From Symsagittifera roscoffensis (Eukaryota > Xenacoelomorpha > Acoela > Convolutidae): a stretch of DNA of 64,000 bases. Below are positions 46,011-57,404 of this stretch, in pieces. The translations under genes and the position numbers were made by a program. The number at the start of each line of letters is the position of its first letter. Within the stretch, counting starts at the first letter, position 1. The stretch is from assembly GCF_963678635.1 (NCBI RefSeq), contig NC_087070.1, forward strand, positions 36,583,109-36,647,108, read 5' to 3'. Under the pieces are notes generated by a model. That model was given only the letters and a program-made list of their open reading frames with translations. It ran no database searches and had not been told where the DNA came from.

Positions 46011-46560
46011 AAGTGGGACGGTGGTGCTTGAAATATATCTGGACATTTTTATTAAATCGGGGAACACATTTTTTTTTCATTCGCGAAGCAAAATTTTCAA
46101 TATAAAGTTCTAACTTAGTCTTGCTTGAGTCTGTATCGCCTTTTCGATGTAAGTTCAACAAGCAAGTTAAATACTACTAGAATTGATTTTTTTAAATTTG
46201 TTGTTGCTCACATTTTTCTCAACGTGATAAAAAAACGCGATTTCATTTTCAAAACGACTTAACTTTTCATCTTTTAGCTAAATCTATTTTTGGCAACATC
46301 AGCTGAAGTGTTAAGTGGGACGGTGTTGCTTAAAAATTATGTGGGACATTTTTTATATCATTAAACACGTTTTTTTTTCTATCGCAAAATGAGATCGTTT
46401 ATTTTTAATTTTAATCTATGTTAGTCACATTGCGTTTTGGATAAACACTTGACACAGCTATAATATGATATTTTTTTTTCATTTTTTATAGCTCTAGTTT
46501 TTCTCAACGAGATAAAAACATGCTCAGCAGTTATCATTATACTTAATCATTTAAATAAGA
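46010..46560 (+). repeat. Two-unit tandem duplication, ~290-300 bp
   Basis: AAGTGGGACGGTG(G/T)TGCTT occurs at 46012 and 46313 (offset 301), each followed by a GGACATTTTT block and AACAC. TTTTTCTCAACG(T/A)GATAAAAA occurs near 46211 and 46497 (offset about 286). Both units are decayed. No coding capacity. Confidence 0.55.
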
Positions 46561-47223
46561 AATAATTTAAATTTTTTCCCTCAGTGTACTCAAATATTTC
46601 AACTTATGTCACATTTATGCGACTTATTTGACGAGTGTAATCGTTTTCAGCTAAAAATGTCTGAAATGTGAAAGCACTTAAATTTGCAAATTATTCATTT
46701 TAATTGTATGTTTGCTATTTTAAAATTGCCAAGCAGGTATTTTCATTTAGCTAGCAATAATCTGTAACTTGGTCAAAATAGTCTATTGGCTTGACTTTGC
46801 GTGCTTAGTCGGTTAATTAATGGGGACGTTGTCATACAATTGATCGGATGAGAAATAACTTGTTTTTGTTCATTGAGCAACCAGGCCACCTAATGCAGTT
46901 ACCTGCAAAAGTAGTTTGAGCCTTCGAAGCTGCTTTCTAATTGTAGACAGATTATATGTACGTGACGAAACTTGAACCCCTGAAAAAATATGTAACCGAA
47001 TCATGAACTAAAGATGAAATTTAGTCCAGATTTACGATGTAGTAGTTTATATTGAGCAGAAAAGTCAATACTATTGCTCATCAGTAGATGTAACGCCAAA
47101 ATTGTTTTTGTTATCTTAAGATTTTGTTTGATTTTCGATTTGCCTAACAAGATAGTAGAGTTTTCTCTGATTCTTAATAGCATTAAAACATTGGTGCACA
47201 CTCGTTCACTCTTTCTACCTTAG

Positions 47224-47400
47224 GTCCCGCCACCGCGCCGACGAGTTTTGTCCAAGTTGGATCAAAGAAATCTACGGCTATTTCACGACTTCAAATTATT
47301 AAATCCTGAAATCCCTTGTTTTATCACAACATATCACCTCAAACCATTTCCTGAAAACTTTGTTGGATGTCTGGATGAAAAGAATTTCATTTATGTCTAG
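47224..47400 (+). CDS. Possible exon (58 codons, weak)
   Basis: TCACTCTTTCTACCTTAG is a fair acceptor ending at 47223. The next base starts a GC-rich, compositionally distinct frame (VPPPRRRVLSKLDQRNLRLF...) that stays open to TAG at 47398. It has no Met start, no donor and no recognised family. It could be a chance open frame in a small GC-rich island. Confidence 0.15.
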   Translation, partial: VPPPRRRVLSKLDQRNLRLFHDFKLLNPEIPCFITTYHLKPFPENFVGCLDEKNFIYV

Positions 47401-47606
47401 ATCCTGATTTTGCATAACTATCACAAAAAAATAGAAGAAGTTTTCATTTTGAATTAATCATTTCTTTCTTTGTTAAATATAAGCATCTAGTTCAATGGGC
47501 CTCTCTTCAATTGAGATACAGGTAAACATTTGCAATTTTCGAAATATATTTTGTTGATGTCTTTCAGCAAATGAGTATGCAATACTTCATAAGAAAAACA
47601 AATATG

Positions 47607-47822
47607 GGATCTACTCAGCAATCCCCACTTCGAGAAAGGGTGGTAGGTTGTTAAATAGATGAAGTTGGTTGATTTTTCGACCAATTCAGAATGCAGCAAA
47701 ATTAGAATTTTCAATAGAAAGCTCTAGGGTGCTAATGTACTATTTATATATAGTAGGGTTGGGGATTCTTTAAAAGATACTATAGCGGGGGGGGGGGGGT
47801 TGTTAGGTTGTTAAGTAGATCC
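47607..47822 (-). mobile_element. MITE of the GGATCTACTTAAC family, copy 1
   Basis: Inverted ends are GGATCTACT...AGCAATCCCC on the left and GTTAAGTAGATCC on the right. On the minus strand it matches the copy at 63055-63256 through AGAGCTTTCTATTG, AATT.TAATTTTGCTGCA and TCGAAAAATC. Flanks CAAATATG and GAAAAATG agree at 6 of 8 positions, a decayed 8-bp duplication. It contains a poly-G tract at about 47788-47800. Confidence 0.7.
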
Positions 47823-47869
47823 GAAAAATGATTATTCTTGGAACAAAGTTTCAAAAATGTGCAGCTTCT

Positions 47870-48400
47870 TGATTTGCCAATTTTCAGTAAGTTGTTGCTT
47901 TTGTTTTTTTCTTCTATGATATTGAAGAAAATTTTAATGATGTGAAACCGAACTTTTTGCTCGAAACCCCATTTTGTTCGAAAAATGTTTTCAGCTAATT
48001 GTGGAACTATGGCCTAGGATGCGTTTTTCATGCAAAATCAGGCACCACCAAGAATTATTTGTCAAAATTCGGATTCCTGAATGAAATTTTGAAAAATTTG
48101 ACTCAATGTCGAGAAAAGTTGTTCTGAATATCTACTTTTCATGGGATTGAATTTTTGTCATGGATTGAATATTTATTTCATCGCTCAGATCCAAATTGTT
48201 CATTGTAGAATTTTTTTCAGCCGTATTAGAAGTAACATTATCTTTTTTGGAGCAAATTTCAATTCACTGTTCAAAAAAACAGCAGACAATTTAAAAGAAA
48301 AACGACCTTTTTTTACATTTCAAACTTTTTTTTGTGGTCTGAGTATTCTGCGCTTTTTGTAGAGCCGTCGGCTACCCTTCTTTCAAATTTGCATATATTA
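47870..48400 (+). repeat. Dispersed repeat family C, copy 3
   Basis: TTCATGCAAAATCAGGCACC, AAGAATTATTTGTC, a TTGTTCTGAAT-type segment, AACAGCAGACAATTTAAAAG and the family 3' end ATTCTGCGCTTTTTGTAGAG, then CCGTCGGCTACCCTTCTTTC. More diverged than copies 1 and 2. Confidence 0.5.
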
Positions 48401-48539
48401 AAAAATTGAAAACAGCTTTCTAAATCTGTATCTGACATTTTAAGCGCAGTAGTCTGATAGCATCTGCGTTTAATGGCAGAACGGAGAGTGAATTTGAAAA
48501 TGCATTTGTTAATTGGCAACGCTAAATCGCTTCAATATG

Positions 48540-48860
48540 CCTCATTTGACCATGTGAAATTTCTCCTTTGTCCATTGTATTTTGTCTCCCTTCCGCCCTT
48601 TGCCCCTATTTCCCCTGCCGTCTTTCTATTCTAGCCCCGAACAATTAGCTAGCTTCCTCTTTCACTGAGGTGCGTCCTTCCTTCTCGCCATGATCCTACT
48701 CTGCTGACCATCTACGTCTTCAAAGACCCCCGCCCTAATAGTTTGCCTCCCGCCTGCCCGTGACACCTTTAATAGTCGCCGCCCAGAAGCGTGCAATTTC
48801 ACCGTCCAACCGCCTATACGTTATTGTCATTTAGCGAGGAAGTTCAGTTTAGAGCCACTG
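48540..48860. promoter_or_regulatory. C-rich island, candidate regulatory region
   Basis: About 300 bp of strongly C-rich, T-run-free sequence (CCCTTCCGCCCTTTGCCCC, CCCGCCTGCCCGTGACACC, TAGTCGCCGCCCAGAAGCG) in otherwise AT-rich DNA, 3.6 kb upstream of the first seen RBMS exon and in no repeat family noted here. No long frame or consensus exon is present. It might be a promoter or enhancer of RBMS. The call rests on composition only. Confidence 0.25.
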
Positions 48861-50640
48861 AATTGCTTCTCATCCTGCTGATGGTTCGACTTGCTCTAAT
48901 ATTTAAACATTGTGCACAATAGAATCAGCTATGGAAGAGCTGTTAAGAGATTGGACCATAAAGTGCACAAATGCGGCAAGCGTAAAGGGTTTCCCCAAAA
49001 AATAATTGGCTCCAAATTAAATTACTGCTGTTTATACAAAATTCTTCAAAATTGGGCGTGTTTTTTTGTTCAAATACAGAGCCTTGAAGTGGGAATTTTT
49101 CTTCTAAATTTGATTTGGAGCTAAATAGTACCAGTAATGTCAATTGGTTTGCTTGTTTTTTTTCTGTAATAGTTATTTAATTTTATATATTTTTCCTCGT
49201 ACGATAACTGAAGTAATCTGCCATTTAAGTCAGCGTACTTCCTGATTTCCGCCCTTTAAACCGCTTCTCTGTTTAGCGCTATAGAAACCATTTAAATTTC
49301 CATTTTTCCAAACAGATCTTGTATTATAAAGGAGCTTTAAATTCTTACTTTTATGACCAAACTCTTCTTGGTGTTATGAAACCAGTAAAAAGTGAGCAGA
49401 AGCTGCGTTGAAATAAATACTTTCCTGCTGTAAAGGTATTAGACGACCCTCAAAAATTTGAATGTACTTCATTCTGAGCAGTACTAACCCGTTAATGGCA
49501 CCAATTCCCGTTGAATTAGAATTTATTTTTTGATCCATTATCATCTTTATATTATCCATAGTGAAAATCAAAATAAATGCGACTTTTCTAACTTAAAGCT
49601 TGTCTCTCTTTGCGAGACTTACTCATCATCCTTGTCAAAAAAGGTTATTACTTTTAATCGAATTTTCATTATTTTTACACATACCGGTGATTAAAAATAA
49701 TTTAACATTCAAGTGTCACTGAACTTGGTGAAGACACTTACGTACGTCGTATTGTTAACTACATTTTTTCAAAGGCTGTTTTTATACAGCCCGAATTAAT
49801 GCCTTGAGCTCAAAATTACAAATGTATTTTACTTGTTATCGTTTTTAGCAAAGTCATGGCGGGCTCAAGTTCACCACTTTCATTGTAACTCGCAGCATAA
49901 GCAGCGATTTAACCTGGCTCAGAAATCAATCCAAATTGAGTTGAGACACGCTAGTGGGTACAAATCAAGTTTTACCAGATGAGAAGAAACACTTTACTTT
50001 GTATTCGACTTTGCGCTGGGAAGACGATTTTGCAATCAAATGAAATTTCCATTTTTATAATTTTTGAGCCAAAAACTATGTCATAAATCTAAAAAAAAAC
50101 ATGCCAACACAACAGTTTTTTCTTTAATTTTATATTCATTAAAAATGTGTAAATTTTGCTCCCTCTGTTTTTAACGCGGATTAACCTATTGCAACTGGTT
50201 TAAATTTAATTTTTCAGTTGAATAAGAACTTGCATCCAGTTTAATCAATTGAATTAGTTTAACGAAGGAACTGTCATTGGAAAATTTTCTTGAAATTCTA
50301 TGAGGTGTTAAGAAAAAACTTCAGTTTCAGAAAAGTTTGGGATTTGGATTTCGAAAAAAAAACTGTTTTTTTGTTTTGGTTTCTGGAATTCATTATCAAT
50401 TTTTTTGTTGATCTGTTGGTGACAATATTGTTCAAAAAATTAAATTTTTATTCACAATTGTGTTGATCATAATAGTTTTTGGATAATATTGAGTTTTTTT
50501 GCACCGACTCTCATAGAAAACTACGAATATGCATGCGTATATTCCTGCGACTTTCTAAACAGCAAGTTTTGATTGATGCATTTTTGATCTGAAAGCTATT
50601 ACTGACCTCAGTTTAAATTCCAAAACGATTTTTCGTCTAT
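48861..50640. other. No recognisable gene
   Basis: AT-rich DNA with short frames. TGTCACTGAACTTGGTGAAG at about 49714 resembles the start of family B but no body follows. Confidence 0.4.
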
Positions 50641-50654
50641 GATTATGTTTAAGA

Positions 50655-51110
50655 GTCGATAAGGTAGTTCAAGCTTTATATAGGTCACATTGATTTTTTT
50701 TCAGAAACAGTCTCAAAATTTGTTCAGGCTCAAATTTATTTTTTTTTGCGGTTTGGTTTTTGTCTTCTTTTCAAGCAAGGTCACTTCATATCTTTTGTTA
50801 AAATGTAGGCAAACTCAACTATCGAACAGCGAAAGCGTAAAGGTCACGAAAAATGTGATCAAATTCTAATTTCGAAAATGGAAAATATTTATCAGATTTC
50901 CTAGCGAAATGAAAATTTTAGCTATTGATCCAGTTTTCTCAAATTGGTTAAATATATCAAAAAAGTGGCAACCATAAGTTGTTTCAGAACTTTCAAGAGC
51001 TTTGATACCATATATTTTTCCGTAGACTTTCAAAAGATGAGATTTTTCCAAAAAAGCTAGTCAATTGTTTTTCTTAAGTTGCATTCATCGACTCTGTTTA
51101 GGTGTTTATA
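50655..51110 (+). repeat. Dispersed repeat family B, copy 8
   Basis: GAGTCGATAAGGTAGTTCAA, TTTATATAGGTCACATTG, TTTTTTTTCAGAAACAGTCT, TTGTTCAGGCTCAAATTTAT, ACTATCGAACAGCGAAAGCG, GTCACGAAAAATGTGATCAA, GATTTCCTAGCGAAATGAAA, GTTTTCTCAAATTGGTTAAA, AAGTTGCATTCATCGACTCT: one of the more complete copies. Confidence 0.65.
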
Positions 51111-52456
51111 AATTGCCAAACTAATTCGTGCAAGTGCTCCAATTTTCATTCAACGCGGTGCGTAGTCGGTGATACAATCCGGTGCAAACATCAGTCCAAA
51201 GTGATTTGGGAAAAGCTAATTGCACCAAATAATGTATAACTAGACTTAAAACATATGTACTTTAAATTGCGTGCGTCTGGGAAGAAGATCTCAGAAAAAC
51301 AACTTTAAAAAAATGATAAATCAAACTATCGAAAAACAAGTTTAGATATGTTAAAATGGTAGCCGGAAGTTTCAGAGCTTTGATAGAAGAGGTCTTGTTA
51401 AACTTAGTAAGTTTGGATTGCATGAACTTGCTGGTTTTCTAAGGTTTTCCGTCATTTTTGGCGAATGGTGGTACACGAAGTATTTCAATTTATTCCAACA
51501 TAAATTGAAGCCGTTTTTTTCATCTCATTTCATAATCTATCGCTCACAAAATCCAATTTGATTTAATTTTTTATAAACATTGCCTGGTCTTATTCTTCCT
51601 ACACGCGTTCATTTAGATTTTCCCTGCGTCATCAGTTGCGATAATCTGGATTAAGTTCAGTTGAGATGATGAAATTTTCAATTGCCAGTTACGCTGGAAG
51701 TGAACCGCACGCTTTATGTTGGTACTATTTCAATTCAACTTGGATTGCGCAGCACTGGCTGAAGTGAAGGGAAATCCTTGATAGTAACAACAAAGCTCTC
51801 TCTGAGAGGGAACATTTGGCTGATTAAATAGTGCACTTTTGTGATTTTCTTCCGTTAAATTTGCTTTTTTCTGATGATCGTTCTTTTCTATTCACGTGGC
51901 CTATTGCATAGGGGTGACATTTGACATTTCTTTGAGAATTTGGAGAGGGACCTTTTTAGATTTACGTAATTTAATGTTATTAAATAAATAACCGCTCTGA
52001 ACAAAAAAGAAAAAAAGCAATGTTGTATTTTATTCAGTAAACCAAGCGAATTTATTTATTTACGTCACATGCTGTTCGCATTATTAATTCGGATGAGATT
52101 AAGGCGATTACTAGTAAGCATGAGAGCAATGTCGAATGCAAATTAAACTTATCTGCCGCCTTTTTCCTCCCAATAACAACTGCCTGAATTCACAATCTCA
52201 ATGCCACCAACGTGTTTTCTGCTGCATGTAATTACCACGAGGCCATCTGCTTGCTTGCTTTTCAAAATTTAAGCAAAAAAAAACGATTAACTTCAGTAAT
52301 TAGAAGTAATCCCAGCTTTTACAAGACACGCAGAGAAATGTGACAGCTCGAAAAGGCGTATTAAAAAAATGGACTGTATTAAAAAAAGTCTGAAATGTAA
52401 TGTGCTTTTAGTGCAATCGATAAATTAATCATATATTGAAAGTTATTTTGTTTCAG
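51111..52456 (+). other. Sequence upstream of first seen RBMS exon
   Basis: No exon was recognised. 52050-52260 is less AT-rich and free of T-runs, and holds an exact POU-octamer ATGCAAAT at 52137-52144 followed by TAAAC. The stretch ends in TTATTTTGTTTCAG, a good acceptor, at 52456. Upstream promoters or exons of RBMS may lie anywhere before this. Confidence 0.35.
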
Positions 52457-52480
52457 CATCCGACCATCGACTTCCCTACC

Positions 52481-54549
52481 ATGGTGAGTACTATCATGCG
52501 AAGCAACAGCGGACAACAACCCAATGGGGTTCACAGTGCATCCCCCGACCTCTCATCTCCGGGCAAAGACAGCGGGGTTTACTTGAACGGAGGCAGCGTC
52601 GCCAGCGGAAACTCGCCGGCAAAGAATAGCACGAACGGTGTGGCGGTTTCGGGAAACAACGGGATCCCTTGTGATTCCTCCTCTAACAACTCCCAGTCGT
52701 CCGCGGATTCCCCGAAGTTGATAACACAGTATTGCCTCAGCGGCGACGACCATAGCGGGGAAAAATTGAGCAAAACTAACTTGTACATTCGGGGTCTTTC
52801 AGAGAACACCACCGATGCTTACTTAGTAGAGATGTGCAAAGCATATGGGCAAATAGTGTCAACCAAAGCTATTCTAGACAAAAACACCAATTTGTGCAAG
52901 GGCTACGGGTTCGTTGATTTCGCCTACGAGGGTGAAGCGTTGAAAGCAGTTGTAGCGCTTCAAAATAAAGGGGTTTTGGCCCAAATGGCTCGACAGCAAG
53001 AACAAGACCCAACTAATCTCTACATCTCAAACTTGCCTAAGTCTTTCGATGAGAAGAAACTGGAAAAACTTCTTAAAAATTACGGCCATGTGATTTCAAC
53101 CCGCATTCTCAGAGACAATTCAACCCAGAGCAAGGGAGTTGGGTTTGCGCGTATGGAATCCAAAGAAATTTGTGAGCACATTATTGACAAACTAAACGGA
53201 AACCCTCTGCCGGGCCAGCCCCACCCACCGCCCGAGAAGGAACCTCTTCTAGTGAAGTTTGCAGATACTGGGAAGAAAAAGAAACCGGAAACGAAGTTCA
53301 GAAACGGAGAGGAATTTTTGACGAGTTTGACAGCACTGGACCCGTCTATTTTGACACCTAATGGGTTCTGTTATCACAGCATTGCCAACAACAGAATGAC
53401 GTCAGGGCCTGTCGCCGCAGCGCTGCCTCTGGCGGCGGCCACGAACCCCGCATTCGCGGCTGCTTTCCCACACCATCTTCCACTCGCGGCCGGATATCCC
53501 TCGAACTCACCTAACGGAGCACCCGGCCAACTTACCCATCACGGTCACTTAGGGAACGGGGCTTACCCTCCGATTGCCGCACTTTTGGGCCAGCAGTCAA
53601 TTGCGGCAGCCATGCAGCAGCTCTCGCCCAACGGGGCCCATCAACCTGCGGCCGGAATTCCAGCGGGACTCGCGGGACAGCCTTCCTACCTGCTGTCAAC
53701 AACCAACAATAACCAATACTCACAAGGTCAGTATTCGCCGTTTGATTCTCTATTTATTAAAATTGAATGGAATATCTAAATTCATTCAAATACTTTGATT
53801 GGAAGCTCTGGGAAAAAAAAACTTTGATTAGAAGTTCTGGAAAAAATCTGCAAAACATCTGCAAGCAGACTTTTCAGAATTTCTCTAACTCTAGTGGAAA
53901 AAATGAAAAGACATTTTATTTTTCAAAACTTGTTATCGGATATGAGTGGTTCGATCAATATTTCATAATTGTAGGCATCCACCTGGACCAAAACTTAATC
54001 TCTGGCACCTCTGGAGCTCAGAGCAACGGGGCTCTGATGACAACTACCACTGCCTCGGGCCAAAGTGTTGCCAATGGACACGGAGTCTCGCCGACGATGC
54101 CGAACGGAAACGGGTTCTCGGGAGCCACTTCGGGAGTCCCGGTTTCCATCGCCTATTCGAGTCACTTGGCTCATTTGGCACATCAGATGAACCATATGGC
54201 AATCACCGGAAATGGATCCCAAGCTGTCAATGGTCTAAGTGGGCCGCATCCTAACGCACTGGCTAACCACCATACGCATTATTTGACCACTCAGCATCCT
54301 TTCTCAGCTACCGGCTGCGGACCGTACGGGACTGCAGGATACTTGCCAGTAGCGTCAGCCCAAAGCGGGATGGCAAACGGGAACGAGCATCAACACCTGG
54401 CGGCGTTATACGGACAACAGGCGAACCCCCATCATCTGCAAATATCTCTGGAAGATCACCTTAAACAGCAGCAACTCAACGGACTCGTAACTACAGTTTC
54501 TACAAGTCAGGATGTCAACGGTGACTACACAACAGCCCTTTCGCAGTGA
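52481..54549 (+). CDS. RBMS/alan-shepard-type RNA-binding protein (606 aa as modelled)
   Basis: Single-strand nucleic-acid-binding protein of the RBMS1-3/shep family, whose members bind AU-rich RNA or ssDNA and affect RNA stability and gene expression. Exons are 52481-53726 and 53975-54549; the junction is AAG|GTCAGT...AATTGTAG|GCA, intron 248 bp, phase 1. RRM1 is at about residues 99-172, with RNP2 NLYIRG and RNP1 [11 protein letters not shown]2 is at about 178-262, with NLYISN and KGVGFARM. The inter-RRM phrase [20 protein letters not shown] and the following LLVKFAD are diagnostic of RBMS. The N-terminal 90 residues are Ser/Asn/Gly-rich and the C-terminal half is Ala/His/Gln/Asn-rich and disordered. 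ATG 52481 has a strong ACCATGG context 24 nt after a TTTCAG acceptor. The frame is also open back to that acceptor, so an upstream coding exon is possible. ATG|GTGAGT also looks like a donor. Both RRMs lie in one exon. Confidence 0.9.
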
Positions 54550-55585
54550 AGCAAACTTCAGAAAACCACAAGAGAAAACTTTAGTCGCTACTAATAATAC
54601 AAACTTTCCAGTCTTTCTAACTTAAAGCAACTAAGAGTACAACCCCCACCCCTCCCCCCATTTGAACTCTCTGCGCTTTTGACAATTTTCAAACGCTTAT
54701 ATTGCCCTCCTTCCTTAGAACCTCTGCTGCGCAATAGCAGTGATGTTTTAGCAGAATTAGTTCTCACATTTCGGTGATGTCCAATATTGTCCTTTTTGCT
54801 GTAAACAGACACGACAGGTGTTGTATGTTTAATTTAATTGCATTATATGTCAAATATTATTACTTTGTGCTCTTTGTTATTTCTCAATATTATTGCTCAG
54901 TTTTTGAGTTGTCCAATATCGATGTTTAACTCTTCGAATGGTATTAAAATGCGGGTCAGCCAATTGCAGATAATACTTCATTACTTCATACGTGATAGTG
55001 CATTTAAAGTTTGGTTTTAAGGCCGCGAACGATATTAACATTTTTTTTCTGATCTAATATGAAGTTTCGAGCTTATGTCACTTTTGTGTTAGATCTTTTT
55101 TGCTTAGTTCCATGTCGAGAGGATAGTTAGATTAAATATTTCTTAAATCGAGGGCAACGTTGCTGATTATTTTACCCTTCTTAAAATTAAGTCCTAATTT
55201 CACTTGAAAATACAGCACGGTTTCTTCTACTGATGTTGGACTCAATTTGAGAAATTTGGTCCCCATGGTTTGATAGTTGGCCAAAAATTGTTAGTTTACT
55301 GATTGAAATCCACAATATTTCAGTGTGTAAAGTGACTAATTTTCCAAATTCCTTTTAATATCTCTTTATTTTTATTTCTTGTGCTCTTAAAGATAAAACC
55401 AAAATGATTTAAAATTGCGATTTAATTTGTTTAAAAAGATGATTTAAAAATTTTATTAATTTTTCTTTTGAAGTTCCTCATTTTCTTTCCATATATTGAC
55501 ATTCCCATTTTGCTATTGAAAACGGCCAGAATACATTCTTCGTCTAAATTATGAACTGCAGCAGTAAATTTTGCCGATGCTGATA
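54550..55585 (+). other. RBMS 3'-flank and probable 3'-UTR
   Basis: Non-repetitive, with a C-run (CCCCCACCCCTCCCCCCA) at about 54642. No canonical AATAAA was found close by; ATTAAA at 55131-55136 is the best candidate poly(A) signal seen. No frame is supported on either strand. Confidence 0.4.
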
Positions 55586-56499
55586 TCACTCGGCAAGTAT
55601 GTACTCTATGAGTGATAGTGGACTTGTCATTTCAACTGCGCCGTAATTTAAAATCCGATTGTCATTTTGCAGTTTAATAAAACTGACGTTTAAACTTTTG
55701 CAGTGAGGAACAAATTTGAATATTGAATCTTTCATATTATCCAATTCTTTTGAAAATAAAAATGTCCATGAATGTTTCAGTTTGGATTTAATGAAGCCTG
55801 CCAAAACTTGAATCAAAAATGTCAAAAAAATCTAAAATAACTATCTGGCAATTGCGTTTGATCAAAAACCGTTCAAGTCATCACTTTGGAACAAAAAATT
55901 TGTAGCGTGCAAGAGCGAAGCATATATAACCGGCGATTCTACCAGGCCTTATCGAGTTTAACATAATTGCCAAACTTCGAATTGCAAAATTCCATCCTGC
56001 TTGTGTGTGATGTTTGAAGCCCTGTTAATTTTCACCCCTTAATTGAATTTAAAAAACTAGCTTATAATAACAATAGTAGCCGCTTTCTGTGAATGTAGCA
56101 CAAGAGTAGCAACCACATCAGCAATTCAAAAACAAAATGTTTTCAAAAAATTTGGCTAATTTCTGGCATAGCTAAAATTTTTTTGATTCTTTAAGATCTA
56201 AAATCGAAATAGCTCAAACAATTAAAATTACAGGCTTTGAGTGATTAAGTACATTTACTTAACTAAATGAAAATCTGCTCTTAACACGGAAACATTCCGA
56301 TCAATTTTTTTAAACACTGCGATCATTTTCCGGTATTTTTTAAGAATCCAAATCACGAATCGAAATGACTTACCGTTAAACAACACTAGAATACTCCACC
56401 CTAGGCCGTAAGTGGTCGGCGTTGTTCCGCCACCCTTACGTACGAGGGTCAGTTCTATTTTAACGAGCCACCGCGAGGTTTTAACGTTATGCTTTTGAC
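55586..56499 (-). CDS. Candidate minus-strand gene, last two exons
   Basis: Exon 56374-56499 (126 nt) is bounded on the minus strand by CATTTTGCAG|GTC and AACG|GTAAGTCA, both near consensus. It is markedly GC-richer than its surroundings and reads QKHNVKTSRWLVKIELTLVR, then KGGGTTPTTYGLGWSILVLF. It ends with one base of a codon. Exon 55586-55797 begins after TTTTGGCAG with the two bases needed and stays open for 69 residues (FIKSKLKHSWTFLFSKELDN..., ending SLIEYILAE) to TGA. The phases agree. The beta-strand-like run ending GWSILVLF recalls C2-type domains such as that of nephrocystin-4, but this is only a weak likeness. Upstream exons were not found. The gene would converge on RBMS. Confidence 0.35.
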
Positions 56500-56714
56500 C
56501 TGCAAAATGACGATTTCGCAAAGTTTACGCTACGCTATTTTTGCTCGGGTTTTTTTCCATTGATACTTGCTTCTTAAGTTAGGGAGAACACAAAACTGGA
56601 AGTTCAATTTCCATTCACTTCTCTGGGAGATATCCCATTTTTTCCGGAGCATCGGCGAATTAAACAGAAAATGAATTAATTTTTGAAAAATTTTTTATGT
56701 TTATATTTCAAATA

Positions 56715-56795
56715 TCAGCATAGCCGAGCATATATGTTCTGATCCACGACGGCGGATGACCAGGTTCAAATTCCGATCGGAGACAATTTTTAATC
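56715..56795 (+). mobile_element. tRNA-like SINE head
   Basis: A-box-like ATAGCCGAGCATATATG and B box AGGTTCAAATTCC lie about 35 nt apart, followed by GATCGGAGAC and a T-run. The minus-strand frame over it is a by-product. Confidence 0.45.
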
Positions 56796-57169
56796 ACTAT
56801 ATTCATAAAGGTCGGTTGGCGAGTGTATCTGTCGCGCAATCGCAAGCTGAGTAGAGAAATATGAACCTTCATCCGTGAAACCTTTTTTAAGTTACCAAAC
56901 ATAAGTTCACTTTGAATATCGAAATGAAACATTCATATCTTCATCGAAATGAAACATTCATATCTTCTAAGCTAAAAAAAAGATAAGCACCGGCAGTTTT
57001 CAGTGGTACCACTCAATTGATCAGTTGTTTCGAATATGAATAAAATAGAGGCTGCTCATTTTGATTTAAAGAAATTGAAGTTTTCTTCGCTATGATTTAA
57101 ATATTTTCGTCGCTAAATGATTTTTTATCCTTTAAAAACATGTCTCTCCTCTTTCGTGACTGTCATTAA

Positions 57170-57260
57170 CTGTGGCCATACTAGTACAGATATTGAAATC
57201 GTGAAGCAACGTTCCAATATACCAGAGTCAGTTCGAGTCTCAAAACAGACAGTTCATTTT
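57170..57260 (+). mobile_element. tRNA-like SINE head
   Basis: A-box-like TGTGGCCATACTAGTAC and B box CAGTTCGAGTCTC, followed by AAAACAGACAG and T-runs. The spacing is about 45 nt. It does not fold as a complete tRNA by eye. Confidence 0.45.
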
Positions 57261-57363
57261 TTTAAATGTTTTTTTTTACTTTGATTGGTTTGAAGTTAGT
57301 GAAATTTTAAAAATAAAATGTCTGCACTGTCTTTCAGATGATTGAAGTTGCACTAATATATCA

Positions 57364-57403
57364 GGCTGTTTCACATCCCCTTGCGGGCTTCAGCGAAACA
57401 GCC
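57364..57403. other. Short hairpin GGCTGTTTC/GAAACAGCC
   Basis: A nine-bp perfect inverted pair encloses CCCC-TTG-CGGG. GTGAAACAGCCCGG downstream of the palindromic element at about 39797 shares the half-site, so the two could belong to one foldback family. Confidence 0.5.
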
Positions 57404-57404
57404 C

